A DNA stretch of 42,565 bases from Synechococcales cyanobacterium S06 (GTDB taxonomy: Bacteria; Cyanobacteriota; Cyanobacteriia; Cyanobacteriales; JAABRE01), in NCBI GenBank assembly GCA_011391125.1, contig JAABRE010000045.1:1-42565 (forward strand), read 5' to 3'. Numbering within the stretch: the stretch's first letter is position 1; every line of letters starts with the position of its first letter. The notes under the pieces are model-generated. The model ran no database searches and had not been told where the DNA came from. It was given only the letters and a program-made list of their open reading frames with translations. Shown here in pieces: positions 41,284 through 42,565 of this stretch. The position numbers were made by a program, and so were the translations under genes.

Positions 41284-41967
41284 ATGAATATAACCATTCC
41301 TCAATTTAAGAATGAAAACCTGTTCCGACAAGCTTTGACCCACCGTTCATATATCAATGAAAATCCCTTAATTGAAAATGAAGAAAATAACGAACGTTTA
41401 GAATTTTTAGGCGATGCTTTATTAAACTTTCTCTGTGGTGAATATTTATATCAATGTTTTCCCGACATGAGTGAAGATCAAATGACCAGAAGAAGATCCG
41501 CTTTAGTTGATGAAAAACAATTGGCAAGATTTGCCATTAAAACTGGTTTAGATTTAAGAATGCGTTTAGGTCAAGGTATTATTAAAGAGGGAGGTTTTAC
41601 CAATCCAAATTTATTAAGTAGCACCTTTGAAGCTTTTGTCGGTGCTTATTATTTAGATAACAATGGTAACATTAATCCAGTCAAAGAATTTGTGAGAAAT
41701 TTATTTGATTCTGTACCTGCTAATATTATTGAAACTCGTTCTAATGTCGATTCCAAAAATCGGTTTCAACAGTGGATTCAGAGCAATAAAGGACAAGTTG
41801 CCATCAAATATATCACAGAACAAATCGGAGGAACAAATCACGCTCCTGAATTTTTAGCTAGGATATTGGTAGAAAATGAAGAATATGGACAAGGTAAAGG
41901 TAGGAGTAAAAAAGATGCGGAAAAACAGGCCGCTGAAAATGCTTTAGAAAACCTGAAAAACAATTAA
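41284..41967 (+). CDS. rnc: Ribonuclease III
   Basis: RNase III cuts double-stranded RNA and matures rRNA precursors. The 227-residue protein has the signature ERLEFLGDALL (38-48), the second acidic site in LLSSTFEAFVGAYYLD, and a C-terminal dsRNA-binding domain (about 152-225: RFQQWIQSNKG and KGRSKKDAEKQAAENALE). It is normal length. A GAGA stretch precedes ATG 41284, with no strong ribosome site. The IS copy begins 29 bases after its stop. Confidence 0.95.
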   Translation: MNITIPQFKNENLFRQALTHRSYINENPLIENEENNERLEFLGDALLNFLCGEYLYQCFPDMSEDQMTRRRSALVDEKQLARFAIKTGLDLRMRLGQGIIKEGGFTNPNLLSSTFEAFVGAYYLDNNGNINPVKEFVRNLFDSVPANIIETRSNVDSKNRFQQWIQSNKGQVAIKYITEQIGGTNHAPEFLARILVENEEYGQGKGRSKKDAEKQAAENALENLKNN

Positions 41968-41995
41968 TACTTATTAATAATTCCCGAATATAATT

Positions 41996-42565
41996 AGGGC
42001 TTGCTGAATAAGTGAATGAAAAAACAAACAGTTTTGATAAATTAATAAATAAAAAATAAGTATAATTTTTATTTATTAATTTTTGTCTTTTATATAAGTA
42101 TTTATAATCTAAATTGGCAAAAAATCTTTGATCTTGAACAAAACCATGAAAAAGAAGATAATAACCCCTTTTTAACAGGGTGTTAAGATTCATTACTAAA
42201 AAAGCAATAGCAATTTCAGTTTCAGCAGTTTCTGATAATTTGGACATGATTTGGTTTAAACCAAATCGACGTTTTCCTTGTCCAAATTTTCCTTCGATTT
42301 CATTTCTAATTCTTTCATCTCTTTGAGATTGTTGTTGCATTTCTTTGGTAATATTTTTAGGTGGTCTTCCTAGGGGAGGGCCACTCATTCTGATACCTTT
42401 ATCTTTACAGAATTTTCGATTGTTTCTATTGCGATAAATTTTGTCCACATGGACGGATTCTGGATAGAATCCTGTTAAGTCTTTATAATTTTCTATTTGG
42501 GTTTCTAACCACAAAGCTTCATTAAAATTATCCCAACTTAAATGAGATAATAAAATATAGCCATC
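41996..42565 (-). mobile_element. IS5-like insertion sequence, 3' part (right copy, window-truncated)
   Basis: This inverted copy of the element at 1-285 extends 285 bases further in the 5' direction and runs off the window end. Its terminal repeat begins AGGGCTTGCTGAATAA at 41996. It lies 29 bases beyond rnc, pointing against it, so it does not disrupt rnc coding. Confidence 0.85.
41996..42565 (-). CDS. IS5-like transposase, C-terminal part (5' partial)
   Basis: The frame is open to the window end, so the 5' part of the gene is missing; the initial codons (DGYILLSHLSWDNFNEALWL) lie just inside the window. Recognisable parts are FYPESVHVDKIYRNRNN, with the second catalytic Asp, then SGPPLGRPPK, and EIEGKFGQGKRRFG with the catalytic Glu. 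The frame reads through the terminal repeat and 46 codons into the reverse strand of rnc (to about 41858) before stopping, so the protein end is undefined here. DDE transposase of the IS5/IS1182 kind is the best fit. Confidence 0.75.

Noticed and set aside
1-42565. Circular plasmid or phage closed by the terminal repeats
   Set aside because: The shared ends are inverted, not direct, and the genes are chromosomal housekeeping genes.

Overview
The window is cyanobacterial chromosomal DNA. It carries psbU (photosystem II extrinsic subunit) and cp12 (Calvin-cycle regulator), several families known mainly from cyanobacteria (DUF3177, DUF2214), and many copies of the HIP1 octamer GCGATCGC, for example near 3459, 5245, 10992, 13345, 15677, 31490, 35783 and 40921. 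Low GC, AT-rich intergenic DNA and heptamer tandem repeats suggest a Geminocystis/Cyanobacterium-type unicellular lineage. That placement is inference.

Layout. Both ends lie inside copies of the same IS5-like insertion sequence in inverted orientation (1-285 and 41996-42565), which looks like an assembly that broke in a repeat. The left copy sits in an IS701-like transposase remnant, followed by a decayed single-chain restriction-methylation gene (708-2585) and argG. From 4.9 to 9.8 kb there is an envelope-glycan block: GT4, GDP-mannose 4,6-dehydratase and two GT2 enzymes, with a PIN toxin-antitoxin pair embedded in the leftward operon. From 9.8 to 21 kb come an Rpn-type nuclease, a potassium-channel-like protein with an unusual pore sequence, cbiA, a PD40 lipoprotein, cysK, a second PIN pair, a methyltransferase-glycosyltransferase broken by a repeat element, a J-domain protein and a ferredoxin-like aldo/keto reductase. 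The centre (22784-29551) is one 2255-residue gene fusing a fatty-acyl-AMP ligase, a leftover NRPS adenylation C-subdomain, a carrier protein, a thioesterase-like domain, an Ig-like domain, TPRs, a GT32-like glycosyltransferase, a sulfotransferase and more TPRs. The right third is mostly housekeeping: birA, pgeF, cp12, leuB, nanE, psbU, a 1-Cys peroxiredoxin, a second cysteine synthase, an NYN/LOTUS-type protein and rnc.

How it works together. The glycan genes and the 2255-residue fusion point to surface or secreted glycoconjugates; the fusion could activate a fatty acid on a carrier and also glycosylate and sulfate something, but no product can be read from the sequence. Argininosuccinate, leucine, cysteine, cobalamin and riboflavin genes are scattered single genes rather than pathway operons, which is usual in cyanobacteria. 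The window is rich in small repeats (heptamer arrays, MITE-like elements, a 340-bp inverted repeat, a 3 x 130-bp duplication, palindromes). Several have altered genes: they truncate or lengthen the restriction enzyme, break the methyltransferase-glycosyltransferase, and copy the end of the DUF3177 gene.

No tRNA, rRNA, CRISPR array or known riboswitch was recognised.
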